Below are positions 1 to 7,589 of a stretch of 64,000 nt of DNA, piece after piece. Under the pieces are notes generated by a model that searched no databases, was not told the DNA's origin, and saw only the letters and a list, made by a program, of their open reading frames with translations. The stretch's first letter is position 1, and the number at the start of each line of letters is the position of its first letter. This DNA is from JB111 sp049856175. GTDB lineage: Bacteria > Actinomycetota > Actinomycetes > Actinomycetales > Actinomycetaceae. The stretch lies in contig NZ_JBNDNA010000003.1 in assembly GCF_049856175.1 (NCBI RefSeq), forward strand, positions 1-64,000, given 5' to 3'. Made by a program: the position numbers and the translations under genes.

Positions 1-33
1 GACCGCTTTGATGAGGACCTCGTACTTCGCCAC
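1..33 (-). CDS. N-terminal fragment of a probable IS481-like transposase, cut by the window edge
   Basis: Eleven codons run off the left edge on the minus strand, beginning with GTG at 33 and reading (M)AKYEVLIKAV. This resembles the start of IS481-family transposases, which open with a short lead into an N-terminal helix-turn-helix. The support is the short N-terminal match plus the repeated motif immediately upstream, which is common in front of this transposase type. Too little is visible for certainty; the rest lies outside the window. Confidence 0.4.
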   Translation of the reverse strand, partial: MAKYEVLIKAV

Positions 34-166
34 CGTTCACGATGTCGTGGGACATCCGATCCCGACAGGGGGCAGTCGTTCACGATGTCTGGGGACACCC
101 GTTCACGATGTCCTGGAACCAGACACCACCGTCTCCGCGTGTGTGATGTCCCAGGACATCGTGAAC
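1..166. mobile_element. Probable end of an IS481-type insertion sequence
   Basis: Between the putative transposase start and about position 166 lie four copies of a motif around GTTCACGATGTC: direct copies at 35-56, 78-97 and 101-116 and one inverted copy at 145-166. Clusters of such copies between the terminal repeat and the transposase start are seen in actinobacterial IS481 elements. The outer boundary is not certain because the inverted copy runs into a terminator hairpin that is also found at 17396-17464. Confidence 0.4.
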
Positions 167-211
167 GGCTGGACCCCCGGTGACCGGGGGTTCAGCCGTT
201 CTTTCGTCGGT
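142..211 (+). repeat. 70-bp repeat with terminator hairpin, copy A
   Basis: This stretch matches 17396-17464 almost base for base over about 70 bp, with a few substitutions and one indel. Its core, 163-201, is an 18-bp hairpin with arms built on GAACGGCT and ACCCCCGG, a TGA loop and a short T-rich tail. At the second site the same sequence is the terminator directly behind tRNA-Ser. Here no tRNA precedes it, so this copy may have been carried with, or trapped by, the adjoining insertion sequence. Confidence 0.7.
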
Positions 212-242
212 AGGTGTGTGCGGGATCCAGGGTGAACCCGCC

Positions 243-248
243 TACCGT
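243..248 (+). promoter_or_regulatory. -10 box of a leaderless transcript
   Basis: TACCGT ends 6 nt before the ATG at 255, so transcription would begin at or next to the start codon. The same layout precedes several other genes in the window. No clear -35 hexamer is visible. Confidence 0.4.
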
Positions 249-254
249 GCAGCC

Positions 255-644
255 ATGCAGGGAGAGCAGCGGGCCGCGGCCGACGACCTCGTGGTGGAGT
301 TCGACCGTGATCCGGTCGCGGCGGGCGACGACGCCATGTCACACGGTCAGTCGTGGCGGATGGCGGCCGGCTCCGACTTCGAGGACGTCATCCGGGCCTG
401 CGTGTCCCAGCTCGCCTCGGTCTTCGGCACCGTCGGGTGGCTGCTGACCTGCTGCTCGCGTGGTCGAGACGTGCCGTTCGCCTTCCTCCTGGTCAGCCCG
501 CGCACAGGGGTCGTCGTGCACCGGCTCAGGGCGATGCAGCACAAGACGCCCGCCTGGCACGCCGGCCAGAACGGCGGGGTGCTGCGCGTCTACGCGCAGT
601 ACCACTCGGGCGCCGCGCCGACGCCGCTCGGATCCCGGCGATGA
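255..644 (+). CDS. Hypothetical protein, 129 aa
   Basis: I do not recognise this protein. Codon third positions are almost all G or C, as in the neighbours, which supports coding. The sequence has no signal peptide. A short hydrophobic stretch spans roughly residues 51-77 (around VFGTVGWLLTCC and VPFAFLLV), followed by a basic C-terminus. I chose ATG 255 because a TACCGT box lies 6 nt upstream and fits a leaderless start; the frame also has an earlier TTG/GTG region that would cross the terminator repeat. The gene converges with the lipoprotein gene downstream, with a large palindrome between them. Confidence 0.5.
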   Translation: MQGEQRAAADDLVVEFDRDPVAAGDDAMSHGQSWRMAAGSDFEDVIRACVSQLASVFGTVGWLLTCCSRGRDVPFAFLLVSPRTGVVVHRLRAMQHKTPAWHAGQNGGVLRVYAQYHSGAAPTPLGSRR

Positions 645-738
645 CGGCAGCGCTCACGACGGCGAACCACACGGTGGCGAGGGCCGCCGGACCGGTGCCG
701 ATGATGCTGCGCGGCTCGGGGTCGGGCCCGGCGTGGCG

Positions 739-802
739 CGTCGAGAGGGCGCCGAACTGCACGAACGGAGGCCGATTCGTGCACCTTCGCGCCCTCTCGA
801 CG
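739..802. repeat. Large imperfect palindrome between convergent genes
   Basis: The left arm 739-765 and right arm 776-802 are inverted copies matching at about 22 of 27 positions, starting CGTCGAGAGGGCG and ending CTCTCGACG, with a 10-nt loop. The element sits between a plus-strand and a minus-strand gene, where it could act as a bidirectional terminator or be a REP-like dispersed palindrome. Confidence 0.65.
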
Positions 803-822
803 AGAGGAGCGCCCCGGCCCGG

Positions 823-1527
823 TCAGCCGGCCGCGAAGAAGCGCGCCGTGTCCTGCTCGAAGTTGAACGACTCCTCGATGCGCCAGACGCCGCCCTCGAT
901 CGCATCCACCCGCACCATGGCGCAGGAGTTGCCGGTCACGGTGCCGCCCTCGTAGACCTCGCCGGCATCCATGAGCGGGCTCGGCACGACGCCGCAGTAC
1001 CCGGAGTAGGTCACGGCGTCCGTCCCGACGAACTCGATGCTGAGGTCGAGCCAGGCGGTGCCGGACTCCGAGCCCAGGTAGGTCGCCGTGATCGGCACGA
1101 CGACGAAGTTGTGGCCGTCGTCCGGCGGGTCGTTGAACATGTTCTCGTTGGCGATGGTCTGGTTCGCGTCGTCGACGGTCGACCCGACCTGGATCTCCCA
1201 GTCGCCTACGCGCACGGCCGTGTCGATCGGTGCGGGCGCGTCGCGCGAGACCCCGACGTCGTCCCCCTCGCCGCCGGAGGGTGCCGGTTCGCTGGTCGGT
1301 GCCGGTTCGGTGGTCGGTGCCGGTTCGGTGGTCGGGGCGGGTTCGGTGGTCGGCGCCGGCTCGGAGCTCGGGGCGGGCTCTGACGACGGCGCCGGGGGCT
1401 GCTCGGTGGACCGTTCGACCTCCGGGGTCTGCGGCGCGACGGCCGTCGGGATGTCGGGCCCGCCGCAGGCGGCGAGCGACGCCGCGGCAAGGGCGGGAAA
1501 GGCGAGGGCGGCGAGTCGGCGACGCAC
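823..1527 (-). CDS. Lipoprotein with one Ig-like (DUF4352-type) domain
   Basis: This 234-aa protein begins with a lipoprotein signal peptide and a lipobox ending LAAC, which places the lipidated Cys at residue 21. A linker of roughly 60 residues follows with imperfect TTEPAP/SSEPAP units, typical of a wall-spanning spacer. The C-terminal 125 residues open with VGDWEIQVGS and hold two Cys that could form a disulfide; they resemble the extracellular DUF4352/telokin-like fold. The GTG start at 1527 is preceded by AGGAGA at a suitable distance, so I prefer it over an upstream ATG. Its domain resembles each of the four repeats in the lipoprotein gene at 2560-4599. Function is unknown; ligand binding or envelope assembly is plausible. 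Confidence 0.8.
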   Translation of the reverse strand: MRRRLAALAFPALAAASLAACGGPDIPTAVAPQTPEVERSTEQPPAPSSEPAPSSEPAPTTEPAPTTEPAPTTEPAPTSEPAPSGGEGDDVGVSRDAPAPIDTAVRVGDWEIQVGSTVDDANQTIANENMFNDPPDDGHNFVVVPITATYLGSESGTAWLDLSIEFVGTDAVTYSGYCGVVPSPLMDAGEVYEGGTVTGNSCAMVRVDAIEGGVWRIEESFNFEQDTARFFAAG

Positions 1528-1658
1528 AGGGTCTCCTAGGGCGGGTTCTGCAGAGGATGGCCACATGGTCCCACCACCGCGCGGCCGGGGGGACGGGTTG
1601 AGATGGCGATCACGAGGCGGAGGCCCCGCACACGGTCGCCTGGCGCGCGCCTGCGCAC

Positions 1659-1667
1659 TGCTAGCGT
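1659..1667 (+). promoter_or_regulatory. Extended -10 promoter for the Gly/Gln-rich membrane protein
   Basis: TGCTAGCGT is an extended -10 box about 85 nt upstream of ATG 1750. The same TAGCGT hexamer recurs before the genes at 4814 and 17563. There is no obvious -35 match. Confidence 0.35.
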
Positions 1668-1749
1668 CGCGCCGGGAGCGGGCTCGCCCTGCGACCGCCC
1701 GGCGCGACCAGCGAGGCCGGCCCCACGAACAGGACGAACGGACGGACAG

Positions 1750-2493
1750 ATGAGCAGCTACGGCGGTGGGTACGGCCCCCAGCAGGGCGGAGGTCCCGGC
1801 GGTGGCTACGAGGACCAGTTCAACCGGGCGTACGGCAACCCGCCGCAGGGCGGTCAGCCCCAGCGAGGCTACGGCGCTCCCCAGGGAGGCTACGGCGCTC
1901 CGCAGGGAGGCTACGGGTCTCCCCAGGGAGGCTACGGCCAGGCTCCGGGGAACCCCTACGCGCAGGGTGATGGAGTCATGCCGGGGCGGCAGCAGAAGAG
2001 CACCACGGGTCCCAAGGTCGTCACGTTCATCGGTATCGGGCTCATCGTCCTCGCGATCGCCGGGGTCGTCTTCGGCATCTCGCGCATCGGCAGCCTCGTC
2101 TCCGACGCCGACTTCGAGACCGTGGGTGCCGGCGGTGCACAGATCGAGGCCGAGGCGGGCGAGGAATGGGCCCTCTACGCCTCCGACGGCGGATCGCCCG
2201 AGGCGCGGACGCAGTCCTGCGAGGTCGTCGGGCCCGACGGCGCGAGCGTGCCCCTGTCGACCACCGGCACCGACATCTCGGTCAACGAGTACGAGCTCGG
2301 GCACCGCTTCACCACCCCGCAGGCCGGCACGTACTCGGTCACCTGCGACCAGAGCGCGTTCGTCGGGCACAACATCGGCGCCGGCGAGATCGCGGCGCCG
2401 ATCGTCGGGCTCGTCGGCGGCATCCTCGGTGGCATCCTCGGCGTGGTGATGACGATCATCGGCGCCATCTGGTGGATCAGCCGGCGCACCTGA
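1750..2493 (+). CDS. Membrane protein with Gly/Gln-rich N-terminus, 247 aa
   Basis: The N-terminal 75 residues are low complexity with four PQGGYG-type repeats, typical of disordered cytoplasmic tails in actinobacteria. A transmembrane helix follows at about residues 93-114 (VVTFIGIGLIVLAIAGVVFG). An external region of about 100 residues contains a Cys pair (QSCEVV...SVTCDQ) in a beta-sandwich-like pattern. A second, Gly-rich hydrophobic segment sits near the C-terminus (IVGLVGGILGGILGVVMTII). That layout gives two helices with an extracytoplasmic domain between them. ATG 1750 is the first start after the promoter-like region, although no strong ribosome binding site precedes it. Function unknown; it lies between two lipoprotein genes and may share an envelope role. 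Confidence 0.7.
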   Translation: MSSYGGGYGPQQGGGPGGGYEDQFNRAYGNPPQGGQPQRGYGAPQGGYGAPQGGYGSPQGGYGQAPGNPYAQGDGVMPGRQQKSTTGPKVVTFIGIGLIVLAIAGVVFGISRIGSLVSDADFETVGAGGAQIEAEAGEEWALYASDGGSPEARTQSCEVVGPDGASVPLSTTGTDISVNEYELGHRFTTPQAGTYSVTCDQSAFVGHNIGAGEIAAPIVGLVGGILGGILGVVMTIIGAIWWISRRT

Positions 2494-2559
2494 CCTCTCC
2501 GTCGGCCGGAACGCGCGCCCGCACGGCCGCGCGCCGAGCTGCCGCGGCCGGGGTCGCCG

Positions 2560-4599
2560 TCACCCGGCGGCGACGTAGCGGACGATCTCCTCCTCGACCA
2601 GGTCCTCCGTCTCGGGGTCCTGGGTCCACCCGGTCGTGCGGACCTCCCAGTGCCCGGCGGCGCCCTCGTGCTCGCGCATCTCGAGGCACACGTCGTGGGT
2701 CACCGACCCCGCGGTGACCACCGCGAGCCCGGTGCCGAGATCCCAGGAGCACTGGGCGTGGGAGTCCCCGTACGCGGCGGGGTACCCGTCGTCGGGGATC
2801 CAGGCGAGGGTCACCTCGTCGAAGGCGCCGGCCGGCACCGAGGACGTGTTGGTGACGATCACGGTCGCCCCGAGCCGCGTCCGACCGCTGCGCAGGGGCT
2901 CCTCGTCGTCGACCGCGTGCCCCCGGATGCTCGCCGGACCGACCTCGACGACCCACAGTCCCGCCCGCACGGGCGTGCCGGCGGGCGCCGGCCGGTCCTC
3001 GTCGACTCCGTCCTCGGGGTCGACCACCGGGATCTCGAGGGGATCGAGCTCGGTCGCCGCGGCGTCGGTCGCGACGTAGCGGCGCGGGGCGGTGCTGTCG
3101 GGCCCGTAGCTCGTGACCTGCCAGGCGCCGCCGTCGACGACGTCCTCGCCGACCTCGACGCAGAGCACCCCCGAGGCGTGGCCCCGTGGGCTGCCGCCGC
3201 GCGAGCTCTCGAGATCGTCGACGTCGAACTCGTCGTCCGAGCCGTAGCTGCAGGGAGAACCGGTGGCCCGGTGCAGCCGGCCGTCGCGGTCGACGTAGGA
3301 GACGTCGAACGAGTACCGGTTCCAGGTGTCGATGACGCCGGAGGCGTCCTCGACGACCTCGATGTCGGCGAGGACGAAGACGTGCCCGTCCCGGGCCTCG
3401 CTCTCGCGGTCGTGGTCGCCGAACCCGATGACGTCGTCGGTCTCGGCCGGGCCGATGGTCACGGTCGTGTGCCCGACCTCGAGCGGTCTCCCGGCCGGCG
3501 CCGGCTGCTCCCGGGTGATCCCCTCGGTGCTCCCCGGCTCCGGCGCGGTCGACGCGGCCAGGAGCTCCGGCGTCGGCTCGACCCCGAGCTCGACGTACCG
3601 GTAGGAGCCCTCCCAGCCCACCGAGCCCTCGGCGAGCTGCCACCGCCCGCCGGCCACGATCTCGGTCGGGACGGACCGGCACAGGGAGATCTCCGCGGTG
3701 CCACCCGGCTGGATCGGGCCGAGGGGGTCCGTGGGCCGGCTCAGCGGCGTGCACTCGGGGACCTGCGGGTGGGCGAGCCCGGTCGAGTCGACGAACTCCA
3801 GGCCGCCCAGGGCGGGCCGCACCGGCTCGGTCCCCAGGTTGGTCACGGTCAGCGTCGTCCCGATGAACATGTCGCCGGGATGGGGGACCGGCTCGTCCCC
3901 GTCCTCGTCGGGCAGGAGCTCCGGCGCCAGGTCGGTGGGCCCGACCGCGACGGCGATGTCTCCCACCCGCATCGGCGTGCCGCTGGCGGCCGGCAGCTCG
4001 ATGCTGCGGCCGGCCAGCGGGTCCACCACGGGCAGGGGGCCGAGCTGGCCCGGCGCCTCGGCGGCGAGGCGCACGTAGCGGCGCTCCTCGGCATCCTCGA
4101 CGCCGTCGGCGACGGCCCACACCGCACCCTCGAGCCCGTCGATCGGTACGACCGTGCACCAGCGTGCGGTCAGGCGCTCGCCGGGCGCGACGGCGGGGGA
4201 GCCGACCACCGTCGCCTCGCCCTCGCAGGCGCTGCCCGGGTAGGAGGCGCCGGCCGCGGTGACGAGCTCGAGCCCGAACCGGGCGCCCGGATCCAGCGGG
4301 CCGTCCGCCTGGTTGACGGCGTCGACCACCACGGACACGATCCGTTGGTCGTCGCCGGGAGCCGCGACGAGGTCGACGCCGGCGACGGGCTGCCTGGTCG
4401 CGTCGTCCTCGGTCTCGCCGAGGGTGACGGCCCACCCGCCGACGGTGACGGTCGATCCCATCGGTGCGGCCTCCTGCCAGGAGGGGCCCGCCCGGGTGGG
4501 CGACGGCCGGAGGGCGACCTCGGGGGCGGCGGAGCACGCGGTCATCACGAGGGCGCCGACGAGCGCCAGGGCGGGGACGGCGGGGCGTTTCCTGGGCAT
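2560..4599 (-). CDS. Lipoprotein with four tandem Ig-like (DUF4352-type) domains, 679 aa
   Basis: A lipoprotein signal peptide ends in VMTAC, with the lipidated Cys at residue 22. The mature protein is four related units of 120-160 residues. Each opens with a VGxxxVxxG strand (VGGWAVTLG, VGDIAVAVG, VGHTTVTIG, RAGLWVVEVG), carries a Cys pair, and in most cases closes with a GGxW...RYV block. Units are joined by short Pro/Ala-rich linkers. The unit is homologous in pattern to the single domain of the lipoprotein at 823-1527. I chose ATG 4599 because GGAG lies 5-6 nt upstream; a GTG three codons earlier overlaps that site. This would form an elongated surface-anchored rod, but the ligand is not evident. 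Confidence 0.75.
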   Translation of the reverse strand: MPRKRPAVPALALVGALVMTACSAAPEVALRPSPTRAGPSWQEAAPMGSTVTVGGWAVTLGETEDDATRQPVAGVDLVAAPGDDQRIVSVVVDAVNQADGPLDPGARFGLELVTAAGASYPGSACEGEATVVGSPAVAPGERLTARWCTVVPIDGLEGAVWAVADGVEDAEERRYVRLAAEAPGQLGPLPVVDPLAGRSIELPAASGTPMRVGDIAVAVGPTDLAPELLPDEDGDEPVPHPGDMFIGTTLTVTNLGTEPVRPALGGLEFVDSTGLAHPQVPECTPLSRPTDPLGPIQPGGTAEISLCRSVPTEIVAGGRWQLAEGSVGWEGSYRYVELGVEPTPELLAASTAPEPGSTEGITREQPAPAGRPLEVGHTTVTIGPAETDDVIGFGDHDRESEARDGHVFVLADIEVVEDASGVIDTWNRYSFDVSYVDRDGRLHRATGSPCSYGSDDEFDVDDLESSRGGSPRGHASGVLCVEVGEDVVDGGAWQVTSYGPDSTAPRRYVATDAAATELDPLEIPVVDPEDGVDEDRPAPAGTPVRAGLWVVEVGPASIRGHAVDDEEPLRSGRTRLGATVIVTNTSSVPAGAFDEVTLAWIPDDGYPAAYGDSHAQCSWDLGTGLAVVTAGSVTHDVCLEMREHEGAAGHWEVRTTGWTQDPETEDLVEEEIVRYVAAG

Positions 4600-4800
4600 G
4601 GTCTCCACGGCTCAACTCGGTCGGCTGCCGACATTGTGGCCGCGCGTCGGGGACGAGGAGCGGATTCCGACGGGGAGGTGGACCCGTACCGGCACGGTCG
4701 CGGACGACGTCCGCTCGCCGGTCCGGCCCCGACCGCGCCTCCCGGTGGTCCACATGGCGGGACCTGGCGGGGGCGGACCCACGAGGGCCCCGTTCCCACC

Positions 4801-4806
4801 TAGCGT
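4801..4806 (+). promoter_or_regulatory. -10 box of the leaderless Cys leader transcript
   Basis: TAGCGT ends 7 nt before the GTG at 4814, which places the transcription start on the start codon itself. Cys-rich leader peptides of mycobacteria are also translated from leaderless mRNAs. No convincing -35 element is visible. Confidence 0.5.
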
Positions 4807-4813
4807 CGACGGC

Positions 4814-4882
4814 GTGGAACTCGTGCTCGTGCGCCGGCTCTGGCTCGACCAGGGCCAGGCCCGCTCCCGCCGATGTCGCTGA
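4814..4882 (+). CDS. Putative Cys-ending leader peptide, 22 aa
   Basis: This short frame starts GTG, reads MELVLVRRLW at its beginning and ARSRRCR at its end, then stops at TGA 4880-4882. The pattern (hydrophobic start, RR, a WLD segment, basic tail with Cys next to the stop) matches small leader peptides annotated upstream of sulfur-metabolism genes in actinobacteria. In mycobacteria, Cys-rich upstream peptides attenuate the downstream operon when cysteine is plentiful. Here the peptide is followed at once by a hairpin and 55 nt later by a sulfurtransferase gene. The inference is cysteine-responsive control; only one Cys codon is present, so the mechanism may be weaker or rely on the preceding Arg codons. 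Confidence 0.6.
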   Translation: MELVLVRRLWLDQGQARSRRCR

Positions 4883-4901
4883 CAGCGCTTCTTCAGCGCT
4901 G
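4883..4901 (+). promoter_or_regulatory. Hairpin behind the Cys leader, possible attenuator
   Basis: A perfect 7-bp stem, CAGCGCT with AGCGCTG around a TCTTC loop, begins one base after the leader stop codon and ends 36 nt before the sulfurtransferase ATG. A ribosome paused at the Cys or Arg codons at the end of the leader would cover its left arm. There is no T-tract, so control of translation is more likely than termination. Confidence 0.5.
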
Positions 4902-4937
4902 CCGACCCGACACCCCCACCCACACCCAGGAGCGCCC

Positions 4938-5840
4938 ATGACCACCACCGGCACCACCGACCCGACCTCGATCGCCCGACTCGTCTCCGCCACCGAGCTC
5001 GCCGAGCTGAAGGACCGGCCCGGCGTCGTCGTCCTCGACGCGACCTCGATCATCCACCACCCCGAGGGCGACGGCTTCTACGACGCCGAGACCGGCCGCG
5101 ACGTGCACGAGAACGGCCACGTTCCCGGCGCCGTGTTCGTCGACCTGCTCGAGGAGTTCGCCGACCGTTCGAACCCCGAGTTCTGGACGGCCCTGGCGCC
5201 CGAGGAGTTCGCCGAGAAGATCGGCGCGCTCGGCATCGGTAACGACACCACCGTCGTCGTGTACGACCAGGGCCAGGGCATGTGGGCCACCCGCCTGTGG
5301 TGGAACCTGCGCTACGTCGGTCACGACGACATCTACGTCCTCGACGGCGGATTTCCCGCCTGGGAGGCCGCGGGCCTCGAGGTCGAGACCGGTCCGACCC
5401 CGGCACTGCCGCCGCAGAGCTTCGTCGCGCACCCACGCCCCGAGCTCTACGCCTCCGTGGACACCGTCGCCGCAGCGATCGACGACCCGACCAAGGTGCT
5501 CGTCAACGTCCTCGACCGGCGCACCTACACCGGCGAGCGGCAGACGTTCTCTCGCGCCGGTCGCATCCCCGGCTCGAAGCACGTGTTCTGGGGCGGGATC
5601 ATCGGCGAGGACGGACTGGCCGCCGAGGTCGACCAGGTGCGTTCGACGGGCGACGCGGCAGAGGTCATCGACGGCGAGCCCTCGATCATCACCTACTGCG
5701 GCGGCGGCATCGCGGCGACCTACGCCGCCTTCCAGCTGGCACGCGCCGGCCGGGGCGACGTCGCCGTCTACGACGGGTCCATGACCGAGTGGGCCAACAA
5801 CCCGGCGCTCCCGCTCGAGACGGGCGAGCCCGTCTCCTGA
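4938..5840 (+). CDS. Two-domain sulfurtransferase (rhodanese / thiosulfate or 3-mercaptopyruvate type)
   Basis: The 300-aa length and tandem rhodanese domains (about residues 15-135 and 165-295) are typical of thiosulfate and 3-mercaptopyruvate sulfurtransferases, which move sulfane sulfur onto cyanide or other thiols. The catalytic Cys is residue 254 in the active-site loop YCGGGIAA of the second domain; the first domain has the usual inactive loop. LWWNLRYVGH and DGGFPAW are family hallmarks. ATG 4938 is preceded by AGGAGCGCCC. The upstream Cys leader peptide and hairpin suggest regulation by cysteine status. Thiosulfate versus mercaptopyruvate preference cannot be settled from these motifs. 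Confidence 0.9.
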   Translation: MTTTGTTDPTSIARLVSATELAELKDRPGVVVLDATSIIHHPEGDGFYDAETGRDVHENGHVPGAVFVDLLEEFADRSNPEFWTALAPEEFAEKIGALGIGNDTTVVVYDQGQGMWATRLWWNLRYVGHDDIYVLDGGFPAWEAAGLEVETGPTPALPPQSFVAHPRPELYASVDTVAAAIDDPTKVLVNVLDRRTYTGERQTFSRAGRIPGSKHVFWGGIIGEDGLAAEVDQVRSTGDAAEVIDGEPSIITYCGGGIAATYAAFQLARAGRGDVAVYDGSMTEWANNPALPLETGEPVS

Positions 5841-5912
5841 CCCGGAGCGACGCCGGCACGCCCGCCGCCTGACCAGGAGCGATGCCGGCGGATCCCGCCC
5901 GGCCCGGACTGC

Positions 5913-5942
5913 GCCCGGCCGCGAGAACGACCGCGGCCGGGC
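5913..5942 (+). terminator. Hairpin after the sulfurtransferase gene
   Basis: Perfect 11-bp arms, GCCCGGCCGCG and its complement, flank an 8-nt loop 72 nt past the stop codon. It lacks a T-tail, as many actinobacterial terminators do. The rest of 5841-6092 shows no gene. Confidence 0.5.
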
Positions 5943-6092
5943 ACAGTCGTGCGATGCCGCCCAACCGTGACCGACCGGGCCTGTACCGGGCGATCCCGCG
6001 GGAGTACGTTCCTGAGATCGGACCGGCACGAGCCCGCCCGACCGCCCACCGGGGCCCGGTGACGTGCCTCGAGGATCACGCAGGAGTGAGCC

Positions 6093-7205
6093 ATGGGGAT
6101 GCATCGTGAGACCGGGACGAGTCCGCCGAGAAGGTCACTGAGGGCCGGGGCGGCGTCCGCGCTGACCCTGGGCCTGCTGGGGGTGGGCGCGCCGTCGGCC
6201 GTGGCCGCGGGCGAGGGCAACGACGACTTCGGGGAGATGTACTTCCTCAACGACGAGTGGACCGGCACCGCCAACCACGAGATCCCGTTCAGCCTGCCTG
6301 TCGAGATGGTGTTCATGGGCGACTGGGACGGCAACGGGACGGACACCTTCGCCCGGCAGCGCGGCAACGTCATCGACTACGTCAACATCCTCGGTCCCAC
6401 CGAGTTCGACGGCTGGTTCACGTTCGGCCGCACGTTCGACACCCTGTACACGGGCGACTGGGACGGCAACGGCACCGAGACCTTCGCGGTCCGCCGCGGT
6501 AACCGGTACCTCATGCGCAACACCCTGACCCACGGCGTGGCCGACCGGGTGGTCCACTACGGCCGCGCGGACGACGTGGTGCTCGTGGGTGACTGGGACG
6601 GCGACGGCGTGGACACGTTCGGCGTGCGGCGGGGGAACACCTACTTCCTGCGCAACTCGCAGAGCTCGGGTCCGGCGGACATCGTCGTGGACTACGGCCG
6701 CTCGGGGGACGAGGTGCTCGTGGGTGACTGGGACGGCGACGGGCGCGACTCGCTCGGCGTGCGTCGAGGCAACACCTACTACCTCGACGACGAGATCGCG
6801 CCGGGCGCCGCCGAGATCGTCCTCGACTACGGGCGAGCCGGCGACAGCGTGCTGGTGGGCGACTGGGACGGCGACGGCGACGACACCCTCGGGGTGCGCC
6901 GGCCCGGCCCGATCGAGGACGTCGTGCTGCGGGCCGCGCGCGCCGCCTCCGCCGGGGACCGGCCCCTGCTCGACCACCTGAGCAGCGACAACGGCGAGCA
7001 GTGGCTCTGGTACGCGTTCCAGGAGTTCTCCGACCCGCCGCAGTGGCCGACCAGTGTGACGGGCTGCAGCCCCGAGCCCGGCGGTGTCTTCGTGTGCGCC
7101 GTCCGCTCCGACGACTACCCGGTCGCGATCGGTCACGCCTACGTGGCGCCCGACGGGCGGACCACCTGGCAGGTCATCGACTACGCCATCGTCGCGGACT
7201 GGTGA
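6093..7205 (+). CDS. Secreted protein with five GDWDGDG repeats, 370 aa
   Basis: A signal peptide of about 39 residues ends near AVAAG. Five repeats of roughly 47 residues follow, each with a GDWDG(D/N)GxDT loop and then VRRGNxY(F/Y)L; the alternating acidic residues resemble the Ca-binding loops of FG-GAP/VCBS-type beta-propeller blades. The last 110 residues form a separate domain with WYAFQEFSDPP and paired Cys. The neighbour at 7590-8576 has the same architecture with four repeats, so they are paralogues. ATG 6093 is supported by AGGAG 8 nt upstream. Such repeats often sit at the C-terminus of secreted actinobacterial enzymes as wall or glycan attachment modules; here they stand alone with the Cys domain. 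Function unknown. Confidence 0.75.
   Translation: MGMHRETGTSPPRRSLRAGAASALTLGLLGVGAPSAVAAGEGNDDFGEMYFLNDEWTGTANHEIPFSLPVEMVFMGDWDGNGTDTFARQRGNVIDYVNILGPTEFDGWFTFGRTFDTLYTGDWDGNGTETFAVRRGNRYLMRNTLTHGVADRVVHYGRADDVVLVGDWDGDGVDTFGVRRGNTYFLRNSQSSGPADIVVDYGRSGDEVLVGDWDGDGRDSLGVRRGNTYYLDDEIAPGAAEIVLDYGRAGDSVLVGDWDGDGDDTLGVRRPGPIEDVVLRAARAASAGDRPLLDHLSSDNGEQWLWYAFQEFSDPPQWPTSVTGCSPEPGGVFVCAVRSDDYPVAIGHAYVAPDGRTTWQVIDYAIVADW

Positions 7206-7589
<384 letters not shown>

Noticed and set aside
526..762. Small minus-strand frame with a hydrophobic segment (ALATVWFAVVSAAVIAG)
   Set aside because: Codon use is good only in the first half. The rest is antisense to the hypothetical gene at 255-644, and its start lies inside the palindrome, so I could not support it.
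2477..5053. 858-codon open frame on the minus strand
   Set aside because: It is Arg/Gly/Pro-dominated, has no domain signals, and is an off-frame shadow of the four-domain lipoprotein gene on the same strand.
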